From assembly GCA_003427395.1 (NCBI GenBank), contig BFEA01000605.1:184416-211497 (forward strand): 27,082 nucleotides of DNA, read 5' to 3'. Shown piece after piece: positions 19,176 through 27,023 of the stretch. The notes beneath the pieces were generated by a model that was not told the origin of the DNA, did no database searches, and saw only the letters and a list, made by a program, of their open reading frames with translations. Position 1 is the stretch's first letter, and each line of letters starts with the position of its first letter. The DNA comes from Chara braunii (Eukaryota; Streptophyta; Charophyceae; Charales; Characeae). The translations under genes and the position numbers were made by a program.

Positions 19176-19399
19176 AACATGAATTCAAATCTTTAAACCC
19201 TATCAATCCTCGCGTCAGCCAATCGCCGCGAAGAACCCTTCCGCTGACATGGACACAGGACAGGACACGGAGCGATCAGATGCTCATAGGGTATTGTCAA
19301 CGGCGACATGTCTGACCAACCAGGAGGACGACAACCCACCCTGTCCATACCGTCCTCTGGTGGCGCAACAACTAACGTATCCGAGCAACCCTTGTTAAT

Positions 19400-20980
19400 T
19401 TCGGTTGCATCCGAGCCACAACCCACTAAAACTCACGGGGCGACCACAAACCGAGGCACCTCGGCGAAGTTCAGATTAATCTGAACCACACCGACGGCAA
19501 GTTTGGATTTGTCACATGCTCATACGGTATTTACGACATCGCACGTTCTGATAAACGTGAACGACGAAATCACACGCTATCAACAGACCGTGCCGTCCAT
19601 CCACCGGTCCCCGTCTCGGATTAATCCGAACCACACCTCTGACAAGATAGGGTCCACCCTATGCTCACAGGTCATTGACAAAAACAAGCCATGCTGATGG
19701 CCTCCTCTTGTGGTCGGCCGTTTCTGTATCGCATTGTGCTAATTCAGATGCATCCGAGTCACAACGTCGGTCTTTCGACTGTGCCCAGTTCGGATGTATC
19801 CGAACTACCCCGCTGTCTTCGTCTTCGACCATTCGCTCTACGAAGGGCAGTCTGATGACGAGGGTTAACGATGCCTCAGATTCATCCAACTAAAACGAGT
19901 CGAGAAGGTGACGCTCGGGTGGAAGAAAGACGAGCTCGAAACTTGTGCTGCGACTACAGCAAACCTCTCTGTTGTTTGGATTGGGCGAGCCACAACCAAC
20001 TAAAACTCACGAGGACGATGACATCCCCTGTAATGACGCACAGATTATAACGACACACTACGGCAATCGCGGGGAGGTCCGGTGTGTGGTGGGGCGACAA
20101 CAAACCGAAGCGCCTCGCCGAAGTCGGATTAATCCGAACCACACCGATGGCTTGTTCGGATTTACCACATGCGCAGAGGGTATTGACGACGTCGAACGGT
20201 CAGATAAACTTATACAATGGAAGCACACGGTGTCGGCATTGCCTCTCATGGTCGCACATATCGGAACAGCCCCTGTCGAAATCGGATAAATCCGAGCCAC
20301 ACCCTCCTTAAACACTCAAGGACGAAGACACACCGTGTGAAGTTCGGGTGGACCCAAGGACAACTGGGGAATAACGGAAGCTTGGATGGCTGGATGGGCG
20401 TCATTAGACCATGGGGTCCCTCCGCCGGTCCCCGTCTCGGATTAATCCGAGCCACATTGGCGAAGTTCAGGTTCAACCGAACCAAACCTCCTGCAGGATA
20501 GGGTTAACCCAGTGCTCACAGGTCGTTGACGAAAACACGTTTTGTAGATGGCGTCCTCTTGTGGACGACTGTCCCTGGACCGCGCTGTTCGAATTCGGAT
20601 GCATCCGAGTCACAACCGTTACCGACTCATGAGGACGAGAAAACTCGAGTTCGGATTTGTCCGGGCCACACGGGCGTGGTCCACACCACTTTGGAGCTCG
20701 GATGCATCCGAACTACACCGGCGAACTTTACAATCCGCTTGTCGACTTCGGATGATACCATATCACCATGGGGTGCACCTCTTCGTCTGCTGTATCAGCG
20801 TTCTAGGGCCTTCTAGCGAGGTCTTGCTTTTCCCGGTGCAGGTGCCTATGCAACGTCGGTCTTTCGACCGAGCCTACTTCGGATATATCTGATCTATCCC
20901 GCGGTCTTCGTTTTCGACCATTCGTTCTCTAAAGGGCAGTGTGACGAGGATGGCTCACGATGCCTCGGATTCATCCGAAT
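19400..20980. repeat. Palindrome-rich tandem region
   Basis: Contains eight palindromes with a perfect core: 19617 (TA centre), 19791 (GT), 20125 (TA), 20283 (AA), 20438 (TA), 20596 (GC), 20699 (GC) and 20965 (TC). Degraded ones lie near 19402, 19471, 19745, 20466, 20652 and 20880. Large direct repeats underlie this. 19601-19760 matches 20424-20610 (CCGGTCCCCGTCTCGGATTAATCCGA, later TGCTCACAGGTC-TTGAC). 19760-19890 matches about 20850-20980 (CAACGTCGGTCTTTCGAC). 19420-19580 matches about 19990-20240. Palindrome positions are kept between homologous units. Open frames here translate the palindrome as SDASE, RIHPN or RINPNH in various phases and are not supported as genes. Confidence 0.85.
19922..19997 (+). 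pseudogene. Decayed fragment of the 21.1-kb gene's N-terminus
   Basis: In one plus frame this reads EERRARNLCCDYSKPLCCLD followed by WASHN. The intact gene at 21261-21333 reads EERRAQNLWCEYSKRVWYLD followed by WASQD. DNA identity is high over about 75 bases and then stops at GAGCCA, where palindrome-array sequence begins. This shows that pieces of the methylase-like element are mixed into the repeat array. Confidence 0.75.
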
Positions 20981-21102
20981 CGTGCAAGCGTGTGGACCAC
21001 TGTCGTCTAACTATGACTGAACTTCGTTCTTTTGGGGTCCAGGTGATCGATAACAGAATACGTGCTGTGGGTCGTGGTTGATGTTAGGACGTGCTGATTG
21101 TT

Positions 21103-21140
21103 CTGACTGCATGTGGGTTCATTTCCTCCGCGTGTTTCAG
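21103..21140 (+). promoter_or_regulatory. Candidate branch point and 3' splice site before the first ATG
   Basis: CTGAC at 21103-21107 lies 33 bases before a pyrimidine-rich stretch ending CGTGTTTCAG (21131-21140). The next bases are GGAATGGCT, with the ATG at 21144 in a plant-like ATGGC context. This suggests a 5' UTR intron ending at 21140 and a start at 21144. Inferred from consensus only. Confidence 0.45.
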
Positions 21141-21143
21141 GGA

Positions 21144-22787
21144 ATGGCTACACATGGACGACGCCGCTCCGCTGGTAGTTCCACCCCGCATGGAGAGGAG
21201 AGTCGAGGGACGACGTCGTTGCCGGCAAGGGAAACGAGTCGGGGAGGTGGCGGTGGGGAGGAAGAACGACGGGCTCAAAACTTGTGGTGCGAGTACAGCA
21301 AACGTGTCTGGTATTTGGACTGGGCGAGCCAGGACGGCTCCGACCCGTTGCAACCACCGTGCGGGCCGCTCTTGTTTGTCACCGTTCGCGCCGATAGAAC
21401 GCGTCTCGCAGGGTCCATCGTCCAGTGGGTCAACGAAGGCGAATACAATTTCAAGTTTACATTGCGGAAGCATTTCAGAAGGGACGGTACCGTCGACGAC
21501 ATCGCAAAGGGATGCAAGGTTGCCGGGAGGATGTTCGGCGGGTACGGTCGACGTGCGATGTCTTTGCCGTCGTTTGTCCCGCTAACACCGAGGCATGACG
21601 TGGCCGTTCATGTGACCGACTTCCTCGAGGTTTGGGCTGGATCTGGTACCTCTGTTAGTGCCGTGGACGTCGGACCTGGGACATCGATCATGGGTCCTGT
21701 TGGGTTCGCGGGAGGAGAGTGCTCTTCAAGGAGGATGGGAGGTCAGGGTGGCCTGCCAGCTACGCCTCCTGATCAAGAGGTGGGCATGTCAGACGACTCG
21801 GAGGACGACCATCCACGTACTCCTTTAAAACCGGGCTTGCATGGATCTCGCCGCCAAGAATTGCTTGGGGAGTCGACGCCACGTGGAGGAGGCGATGGCG
21901 AACGGTTGCAACAGGGCTCAGAATCGACGACTCCTCGTCGTCTGGTCGAAAGGATCGGTGCGTTCGTTCGTGGCATGCAGGTGGCCGAGGTTTCACCTGG
22001 CGATCGCGTGGGTGGTTCGCAGGTTCGAGAGGTGCATGGGTCAGATGAGACGACTCGCTGGGCCCGACCTGCGCCTGCGCAACTGCAGATGGAGATGAGC
22101 CAGGAACGAAAAGCAAGTGGGAACGTCGCCGGTGAGGAGGAGGTATCCGAGCAAGGGCTGTTCCGTGAGATATCGGCTGAAAAGACTCAGTCGGAAGGCA
22201 AGCGCAACTTGCCAGATGAGGAAGAGCGAGAGGGAGTAGGTGCTCTGAAAAGGCAGAGAAAGGAAGGAGGGAGTGCTCGGACGCCAACAACACGAGAGGG
22301 CGGTTCCGTTGAGAAGAGGAAAAGGGTTGGAGGTGGGGATGAAACGCCAAAAGACTCGTCGACACGGCGAAGAACCGGTGAGTCTTCTGGGAAACGGTCG
22401 AAATCATCGAGGGGGAAGAAAGCAGATGAGGGCGACAACGAGGAGGGGGATGACGACGTGGAGATTAACCTCAACGCCTTTAATCTCAACAATGCATGCT
22501 TCCTCGAGATGAAGACAGGGGTGCAGAGGGACGTCGTGTTGCACATCCATCCCGAAAGAATATTGGCTATTCCAGACTGGGAAGACGCGTACAACCTCCG
22601 ATCCTTCGACGAGTTCCTCGTTGATATCATCGAGTCGGCTATGATCGACTGCTACGAACGTAAAGATATGAGATACACGAAGCCCATTTTCGTTCTCGCT
22701 CCCATCGTCGCACCTGCAGAGAGGGGCGAGCCTGCCGTGCGCGTGGTGCCTGGTGACTTCGACAGCTCACAGCCCGAGAAATACTAG
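21144..22787 (+). CDS. Segment 1: N-terminal domain, charged linker, start of ParB-like region
   Basis: 547 codons from the ATG at 21144 to the TAG at 22785. Residues ~42-166 look globular (NLWCEYSKRVWYLDWASQDG, later GSIVQWVNEGEYNFKFTLRK); I do not recognise the family. Residues ~167-440 are rich in Gly, Ser, Glu and Arg, with basic clusters (KRQRKEGG, EKRKRVGG, GKRSKSSRGKK) that could direct nuclear import. After an acidic run (GDNEEGDDDVEIN), residues ~465-525 resemble the first half of a ParB N-terminal domain: HPERILAIPDW, YNLRSFDEFLVDIIESAM, then KPIFVLAPI. These correspond to the usual 'I-P-N-R', 'L--SI' and 'G--QPI-V' blocks. The TAG falls between the last strand and the expected G-x-H-R-type motif, which is found in frame 15 bases later. 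A shorter frame from 21081 is also open but precedes the putative splice site. Confidence 0.75.
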   Translation: MATHGRRRSAGSSTPHGEESRGTTSLPARETSRGGGGGEEERRAQNLWCEYSKRVWYLDWASQDGSDPLQPPCGPLLFVTVRADRTRLAGSIVQWVNEGEYNFKFTLRKHFRRDGTVDDIAKGCKVAGRMFGGYGRRAMSLPSFVPLTPRHDVAVHVTDFLEVWAGSGTSVSAVDVGPGTSIMGPVGFAGGECSSRRMGGQGGLPATPPDQEVGMSDDSEDDHPRTPLKPGLHGSRRQELLGESTPRGGGDGERLQQGSESTTPRRLVERIGAFVRGMQVAEVSPGDRVGGSQVREVHGSDETTRWARPAPAQLQMEMSQERKASGNVAGEEEVSEQGLFREISAEKTQSEGKRNLPDEEEREGVGALKRQRKEGGSARTPTTREGGSVEKRKRVGGGDETPKDSSTRRRTGESSGKRSKSSRGKKADEGDNEEGDDDVEINLNAFNLNNACFLEMKTGVQRDVVLHIHPERILAIPDWEDAYNLRSFDEFLVDIIESAMIDCYERKDMRYTKPIFVLAPIVAPAERGEPAVRVVPGDFDSSQPEKY

Positions 22788-23333
22788 TATTATCCTGTGT
22801 GTGGACAGCATAACGCGAGGGCGGCGATGAAGGTGAAAGACCATCCCGTGTTTGAGTAATACAACTTCTGTAAATGGTTGTTCAGACCGATCTACTTCCC
22901 TGACGACGAGTTCGACGGCTACGCCCATGTTAGCTGCGAAGACAACATGAAAGACAAGAAGAATCCACTGCGCTTGTACGTTTTGTCTATGCGGGACATT
23001 CGCAATATTTGGAAAATAAGGGGCAAACCGCGTGTGGTGCTCGGCAATGCGTCGAAGAAAAAGGACGAGGTGCGAAAGTGGGTGCAGTTCATGGCGTTGG
23101 CTATGAAGAAGAAACCGTACACGCCTTTGTGAAACCTGTCAACGGAAGAAAAGAACAGAAAGGAATGGGCTGAGAAACTTCGATACTACCTTCCGCTGGC
23201 CATGGCAGATGACTTTATCTTTGCTTTGGGGAAGAAGTTCTATGATGAGTGGTCGAAAGGGAAACTCCTTGCTTCCGACGGCCAGCGTTGGACTGAAAAG
23301 CTGCCCACCCATGAGGAGGTGGCCAAGCCATGA
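22788..23333 (+). pseudogene. Segment 2: rest of the ParB-like region and helical stretch, three stops
   Basis: In phase with segment 1. GQHNARAAMKV (22803-22835) sits where ParB proteins have their conserved GxxRxxA or GQHRxxA motif. After the TAA at 22857 comes YNFCKWLFRPIYFPDDEFDG, then a helical segment (MRDIRNIWKIRGKPRVVLGN, VRKWVQFMALAMKKK). TGA 23130 interrupts it between PYTPL and NLSTEEKNRKEW. The frame continues with YYLPLAMADDFIFALGKKFY to TGA 23331. Both TGAs would be Arg codons (CGA) if a single transition is undone, a change typical of methylated CpG decay. Confidence 0.6.
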
Positions 23334-24107
23334 CTCTCCATTGTGACTGACAGCCAGGGGCTGAAGAAACACGTCTGGTACGTGAAGGTGGACGACCCGT
23401 CGTTGAAAAAAGGCAAGGGGAAGCCAAAGAAAGGCGAGGAGGAGAAAACTTACTACGTCCAAGATCCTGAGCCCGATGTCCACTGCTGGAAGGAATTGGT
23501 GGACTTGACGGACCTCGAGAAGAAAAGGTTGTTGAACGGCGTCTTAAACCTTAACGTCGTGTGGGTTCAAACGAGTAGCAAGAAGTTGGCCGAGCAGGGG
23601 AAGTTCAGTGTCAAGGAGATGGTCGACATAATAAAAATGGACCGGATTATGCTGAGGCTGTGGCACTACGTGGAGTTCGAGTACGAGGAAATGGATAAGC
23701 GGGAGTGGAATGTGAACTCCACGTTCTTCAGGTCCAAGAAGCAACTGTTGGGAGAGTTCAAGGACAAATGTCTCGACGACAAGCTTTGTGACGAGAGCAG
23801 GAATTTTTTCACGGACACCGCGTACGTCAACAAGTGCCCTCAGTCTCTTCGGTGTCAACACGACAACAACATCAAGAGAACGGCGGCCCTCGTTAACGAC
23901 CAGCATTTCCCGGCGGAGTGGAAGAGTGTCGTCCTTTCGGTGATCAATGGAGATCGCGCGAAAGGCAAAAAAAGTCCTCGGGGCGTTGATGAATGCATCA
24001 ACATTTTGTGGACGAGGACAAGCGCCTTGACGACGCTGGCCCAGTTTAACGTCGACCCATTGAGTGCCATAGATGAGAAGGAGGCGCTGGGAAAACTAGG
24101 GCATTAG
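23334..24107 (+). CDS. Segment 3: lysine-rich and helical middle region
   Basis: Open from directly after TGA 23331 to TAG 24105, in phase with its neighbours; the first ATG-like start after the stop is not needed if this is one gene. It begins LSIVTDSQGLKKHVWYVKVD, has a short lysine-rich insert (KKGKGKPKKGEEEK), and then amphipathic helices (LTDLEKKRLLNGVLNLNVVW, VKEMVDIIKMDRIMLRLWHY). A Cys-containing stretch follows (CLDDKLCDESRNFF). The end includes KRTAALVNDQHFPAEWKSVV and an ALTTLAQFNVDPL stretch. In the model of a ParB-methylase fusion this would be the spacer between the two activities. I see no independent catalytic motif. An assignment outside this model is not possible from sequence alone. 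Confidence 0.65.
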   Translation, partial: LSIVTDSQGLKKHVWYVKVDDPSLKKGKGKPKKGEEEKTYYVQDPEPDVHCWKELVDLTDLEKKRLLNGVLNLNVVWVQTSSKKLAEQGKFSVKEMVDIIKMDRIMLRLWHYVEFEYEEMDKREWNVNSTFFRSKKQLLGEFKDKCLDDKLCDESRNFFTDTAYVNKCPQSLRCQHDNNIKRTAALVNDQHFPAEWKSVVLSVINGDRAKGKKSPRGVDECINILWTRTSALTTLAQFNVDPLSAIDEKEALGKLGH

Positions 24108-25697
24108 CTACGCTCCCACACTTGCATGCTCGACTTGTGCGGAACTGTGGACCTTGCACAATGGGACTCTGGGGCATTTGCGTCTCTGAGTGAGTTGCTG
24201 GGCTTCGTTTGTCAGGACTACTGGACATTGGTGGTATTCGTTCCCTGCCTGTGGAACCTCTCCTTCATGACATATTTGTCTGCGCTTGTGGCTACCCGAT
24301 GCTACACGGGGAAGTGGGTTCGGAAGACGGCATCGAAGAAGACGCATGAGTTCGGAAACAGCGTCTGGGAGGAGCCGGATGTGATGCACATCCTTTTCAA
24401 AGGCGAGGATCCTCGACTACCGACTCACCCGGTGTACGAGGGAGCTGTTGCCGAAGACGACGCCGCCGCTCTCCGGAGGAAACAGAAAGTGACACCCACG
24501 GATGTGGAGGAGAAGTCTTTCAAGTCCTTGACTTTCGCGGACATCGGAAACCTCACCCAGAGGGGGGCTCAGTACAAGGACGGCGAGCGAAATTCGAATC
24601 AATTATGCAATCAGCTTCTTTTCTTCTGTGGTGTGGCAGATGCCGTGCTGTTCTTGGGCAAGCCGCACGCGCAGGTGGTGTGGAGTCTGCTTCAGCAGGG
24701 AAGGCACGTCTTGGCCGTGGATGGGGACACAACGCACCTCGAATACACTGTGCAGTATGTCACCCATGAAGTGTCTTCCAAGGCTTACCCATGCGATTTC
24801 CACCATGTCGTGGTCGAGCCCGTTTATGACCCGAACAAGGACTTGTTCTTCAAGTTGACTCCGAAGAAAAGGCGCCAGGTGTACTCCTTTCTTTACGGCG
24901 AACAACCAACGTTGAGATTTGACCCGCAGTACGTGGTGCGGAAGGAAGTCGTCATTGCGGTCCTCCAGGGCTACCAAGGAGCGAGTCGGGCCAGCGCTGT
25001 GAGCTTCATTAAGAGGCTGGAATATGTAGTTTTTAACGAGGATGTGGTCGATCCGGCCGACTTCACTTTGGATAACTACAGGCTGGCATTCGATGAGGAC
25101 GACGACTTCAATATGGAGACTGAGCAGGAGGAGAGCGTTGAGGATGACCTCTTCGATTTGGACGGGCAATTGGCCATCTTCAACGCCCAAGTTTCTGAGT
25201 CGCCATCAGTATGCAAACCGGGGACACCTCTCAGTACACCCACCTCGGGCGGTCCCACGCCCATGTCCTCCTTAGCGCCTGTCAAGAGGGGTGGGTTGTC
25301 ACGTCTGAGGAGTTCGTCGGGGGAGCCTATTCATCTCACACCGCAGCCCAAACGTCTTCGACCCGGCCATCCAGTTCCTCCGGACCATCCGCATCTCAAG
25401 GCTCCTGCAATTCCCTACCACATGGGCGACAAACACACCTTCTCCACAGCCGAAGATTGGGGCCATGATATCGTGTGGCACCCAGACCATTTCCAGCCAG
25501 TCCTTCTCGATGGCCACCGGGCAGTGGCTGTGAGGGACGTAAGTGGAAGGTGGATATATGACGATCGTTGGGACCTCGATACATTCAAATCTCGCGCCTA
25601 CGATGCGGTATTGGAGAGATTAGAGGAGGTCAATCGACGAAGTAAGGACGACCCTGCTCTGCGCGCATACGGGGAAATGCTGTTCGATTTATTGTAG
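24108..25697 (+). CDS. Segment 4: degenerate beta-class N4/N6 methyltransferase-like domain
   Basis: Continues in phase after TAG 24105 (LRSHTCMLDLCGTVDLAQWD). The order of blocks matches circularly permuted (beta-class) amino-methyltransferases. First comes a catalytic-motif position, which reads DLCG here and not DPPY. Then YWTLVVFVPCLWN, GKWVRK with EFGNSVWEEPDVMHILFKGE (the 'W-K' and 'E-il-KG' strands), and an ER-SNQL helix. Finally DAVLFLGKPHAQVVWSLLQQ followed by GRHVLAVDGD (about 24639-24740) stands where the SAM-binding F-G-G motif, a helix and GR--I-VE-D are expected. The loss of DPPY and of the second Gly suggests a non-catalytic or strongly diverged enzyme. The C-terminal part is acidic (about residues 330-360), then Pro/Ser-rich with SRLRSSSG and KRLRPGH basic patches, and ends with a WGHDIVWHPDHFQPVLLDGH region and a helix. 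Role inferred: DNA binding or base methylation of element DNA in the nucleus. Confidence 0.6.
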   Translation, partial: LRSHTCMLDLCGTVDLAQWDSGAFASLSELLGFVCQDYWTLVVFVPCLWNLSFMTYLSALVATRCYTGKWVRKTASKKTHEFGNSVWEEPDVMHILFKGEDPRLPTHPVYEGAVAEDDAAALRRKQKVTPTDVEEKSFKSLTFADIGNLTQRGAQYKDGERNSNQLCNQLLFFCGVADAVLFLGKPHAQVVWSLLQQGRHVLAVDGDTTHLEYTVQYVTHEVSSKAYPCDFHHVVVEPVYDPNKDLFFKLTPKKRRQVYSFLYGEQPTLRFDPQYVVRKEVVIAVLQGYQGASRASAVSFIKRLEYVVFNEDVVDPADFTLDNYRLAFDEDDDFNMETEQEESVEDDLFDLDGQLAIFNAQVSESPSVCKPGTPLSTPTSGGPTPMSSLAPVKRGGLSRLRSSSGEPIHLTPQPKRLRPGHPVPPDHPHLKAPAIPYHMGDKHTFSTAEDWGHDIVWHPDHFQPVLLDGHRAVAVRDVSGRWIYDDRWDLDTFKSRAYDAVLERLEEVNRRSKDDPALRAYGEMLFDLL

Positions 25698-26781
25698 TCA
25701 AATAATTGGCTGGAAGTATCCTCCGCGTTCTACGCCCTTCCGTCAAGCCCGTCAATTAAGCAAGTGAGTTGGGAGTTGCCTGCCGTCACCCCGCCGGCAG
25801 GAGTTGTGAAGCGGAAAGGACGACGAAGGGGATGGTGAAGGCGGCGGGCAACGAGGTACCGGAGGTGGAAGTGAACAGCGGTCGATGAAACAGCGGTCTC
25901 CGCGGCACGCGGGCGGCGGAGAGGGAGAAAAGGGCAGCCGAGAGAAGAAAAAGCCTCGCAGCGGAGAAAAGACAAAGCATCACTCAGGAGACGGGCAGGG
26001 GTCTGATGTCGACCGCGACGAGGACGGTGGGGTTCTGGCGGTATTAGGCACCACCTCAATGGAGACAGGGAACGACCTCAGGCCTTGGTGGGTTACGCAG
26101 CCTTTCGAGCAGGACCCTGTGATTAGCTCCACCAGCGCAACACAGTTTACCGATGCGGTTGGCGGGGCAGTTGTTGCAAAGAATGGAACTTGCTTCGCTC
26201 AGCTCCAAAAAGGGTTGGCGGATTGTCTCGGATCAATCCGAATCTCGGAGACGACATCGTCGTCCGGAACTCAGTGCCTTCCGGGAAGCGAGACGACAAC
26301 ATACCACGGATCTGGCAGAGACAAGCTCGACCCATGTTCAGTTTCGCCTCAAAAGGAAGTTCGGATTAATACGAACCGGGAAGCCAGTACCGTTGAGAGA
26401 GCACAGCGGTCTACGAAACTCGAACGGGTGGTCCGGGTTTCCGAAAACCCTGGCCGCGAAATTCGGATTCATCCGAACCAGGAGGACGTGTCCACCATGA
26501 CAAGCGATCGATGTCAGGACGCCGTAATGCTATGCATGGAAGTCCACAAGGAACTGCAGGCAGGCTGTCCGACTGAGGGTGAGTTAGCGACCAGTTTCAA
26601 TGTCGAGCCCCTCACACTCGGAGCCGAATGCCTAGTGACGGTACACCCTGAGTTAGCAGTCTTCAGCGACTCTCTGGTGAAAGCGGACACGTCGTTGCCG
26701 TTGGCTATGTATCCATTCAACTCGCAACGGGTTTTGTACAACTCCGTTGTACCCGTTGTACACCCTTGGGGTCCGAGTTGA
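25698..26781 (+). pseudogene. Possible C-terminal tail of the fusion gene, beyond a stop and a frameshift
   Basis: After TAG 25695 the same frame stays open for about 46 codons (SNNWLEVSSAFYALPSSPSI, then KQVSWELPAVTPPAGVVKRK) to TGA 25836. A different plus frame, open from 25810, then gives an acidic, Gly-rich, basic-cluster tail (DDEGDGEGGG, REKKKPRSGEKTKHH, DVDRDEDGG), with the first ATG at 25885, to the TGA at 26779-26781. A one-base shift between 25810 and 25835 would join them. The later part (from about 26200) contains three palindromes (26228, 26359, 26462) without a stop and loses obvious protein character, so the true end is uncertain. It might also be a separate small gene starting at 25885. 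Confidence 0.4.
26228..26477. repeat. Three palindromes
   Basis: TCGGATCAATCCGA (26228-26241, perfect), GTTCGGATTAATACGAAC (26359-26376, one change) and TTCGGATTCATCCGAA (26462-26477, perfect), at spacings of roughly 131 and 103 bases. Confidence 0.9.
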
Positions 26782-26832
26782 ATCACCGTTGAACGGTACA
26801 ACGGGGGTTTCCCGTTGAAATCCGATCAACGG
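26725..26832. repeat. Cluster of CCGTTG/CAACGG short repeats
   Basis: CAACGG or CCGTTG occurs at 26725, 26744, 26753, 26786, 26799, 26812 and 26827: seven copies in 108 bases in both orientations, with TTGTAC extensions. Such dense short repeats in both orientations are typical of subterminal regions of DNA transposons. No terminal inverted repeat was identified. Confidence 0.7.
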
Positions 26833-26875
26833 GTCAGGCCCAATGGGTCGCGGACACGTGGCAGAATGCACATGG

Positions 26876-26991
26876 AAAAAAAAAAGTGAAAAAAAAAGTA
26901 AAAAAATTGCCCTCTGTGTGTGTGTGTGCGTGTGTGTGTGAGAAAAACTAGCCGCTTTTCTCGTTTTTTTTTTATTGATTCATTGATTGAC

Positions 26992-27023
<32 letters not shown>

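Larger units (their letters stand above)
21144..25697 (+). pseudogene. ParB-like/methyltransferase-like fusion gene, one frame with five in-frame stops
   Basis: A single reading frame of about 1,517 codons, interrupted by isolated stops at 22785 (TAG), 22857 (TAA), 23130 (TGA), 23331 (TGA) and 24105 (TAG) before the TAG at 25695. On both sides of each stop the same frame gives protein-like sequence, and no frameshift is needed. Layout: N-terminal domain (residues ~42-166), charged disordered linker (~167-440), ParB/sulfiredoxin-like region (~465-561), helical and lysine-rich middle (~570-985), and a methyltransferase-like region (~990-1200) followed by an acidic and Pro/Ser-rich C-terminal region. 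All three stop types occur, which argues against a reassigned code. Each stop is one C-to-T change from Gln or Arg. Most likely a decayed copy of a repeated mobile element's gene. Alternatives are sequencing error or pervasive readthrough, both less likely. Confidence 0.7.

Noticed and set aside
12766-20980. A CRISPR-like array
   Set aside because: The repeated palindrome is too short, its spacing is irregular, units between copies are themselves repeats, and the context is eukaryotic.
21760-22630. Minus-strand frames of 147-215 codons
   Set aside because: They are antisense to the Gly/Arg/Glu-rich linker of the fusion gene and mirror its biased composition.
24603-25190. A 195-codon minus-strand frame
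   Set aside because: It is antisense to the methyltransferase-like segment, where the motif order supports the plus strand.
21144-25697. An alternative genetic code or programmed readthrough explaining the in-frame stops
   Set aside because: All three stop codons occur within one frame, and the other long frames also end at ordinary stops. Point-mutation decay is simpler.
22440-25697. Bacterial contamination as the source of the ParB-methylase-like gene
   Set aside because: A homologous fragment lies in the flanking repeat array, the gene has a plausible 3' splice site before its ATG, and the linker has eukaryote-like basic clusters. Contamination cannot be wholly excluded without read coverage.
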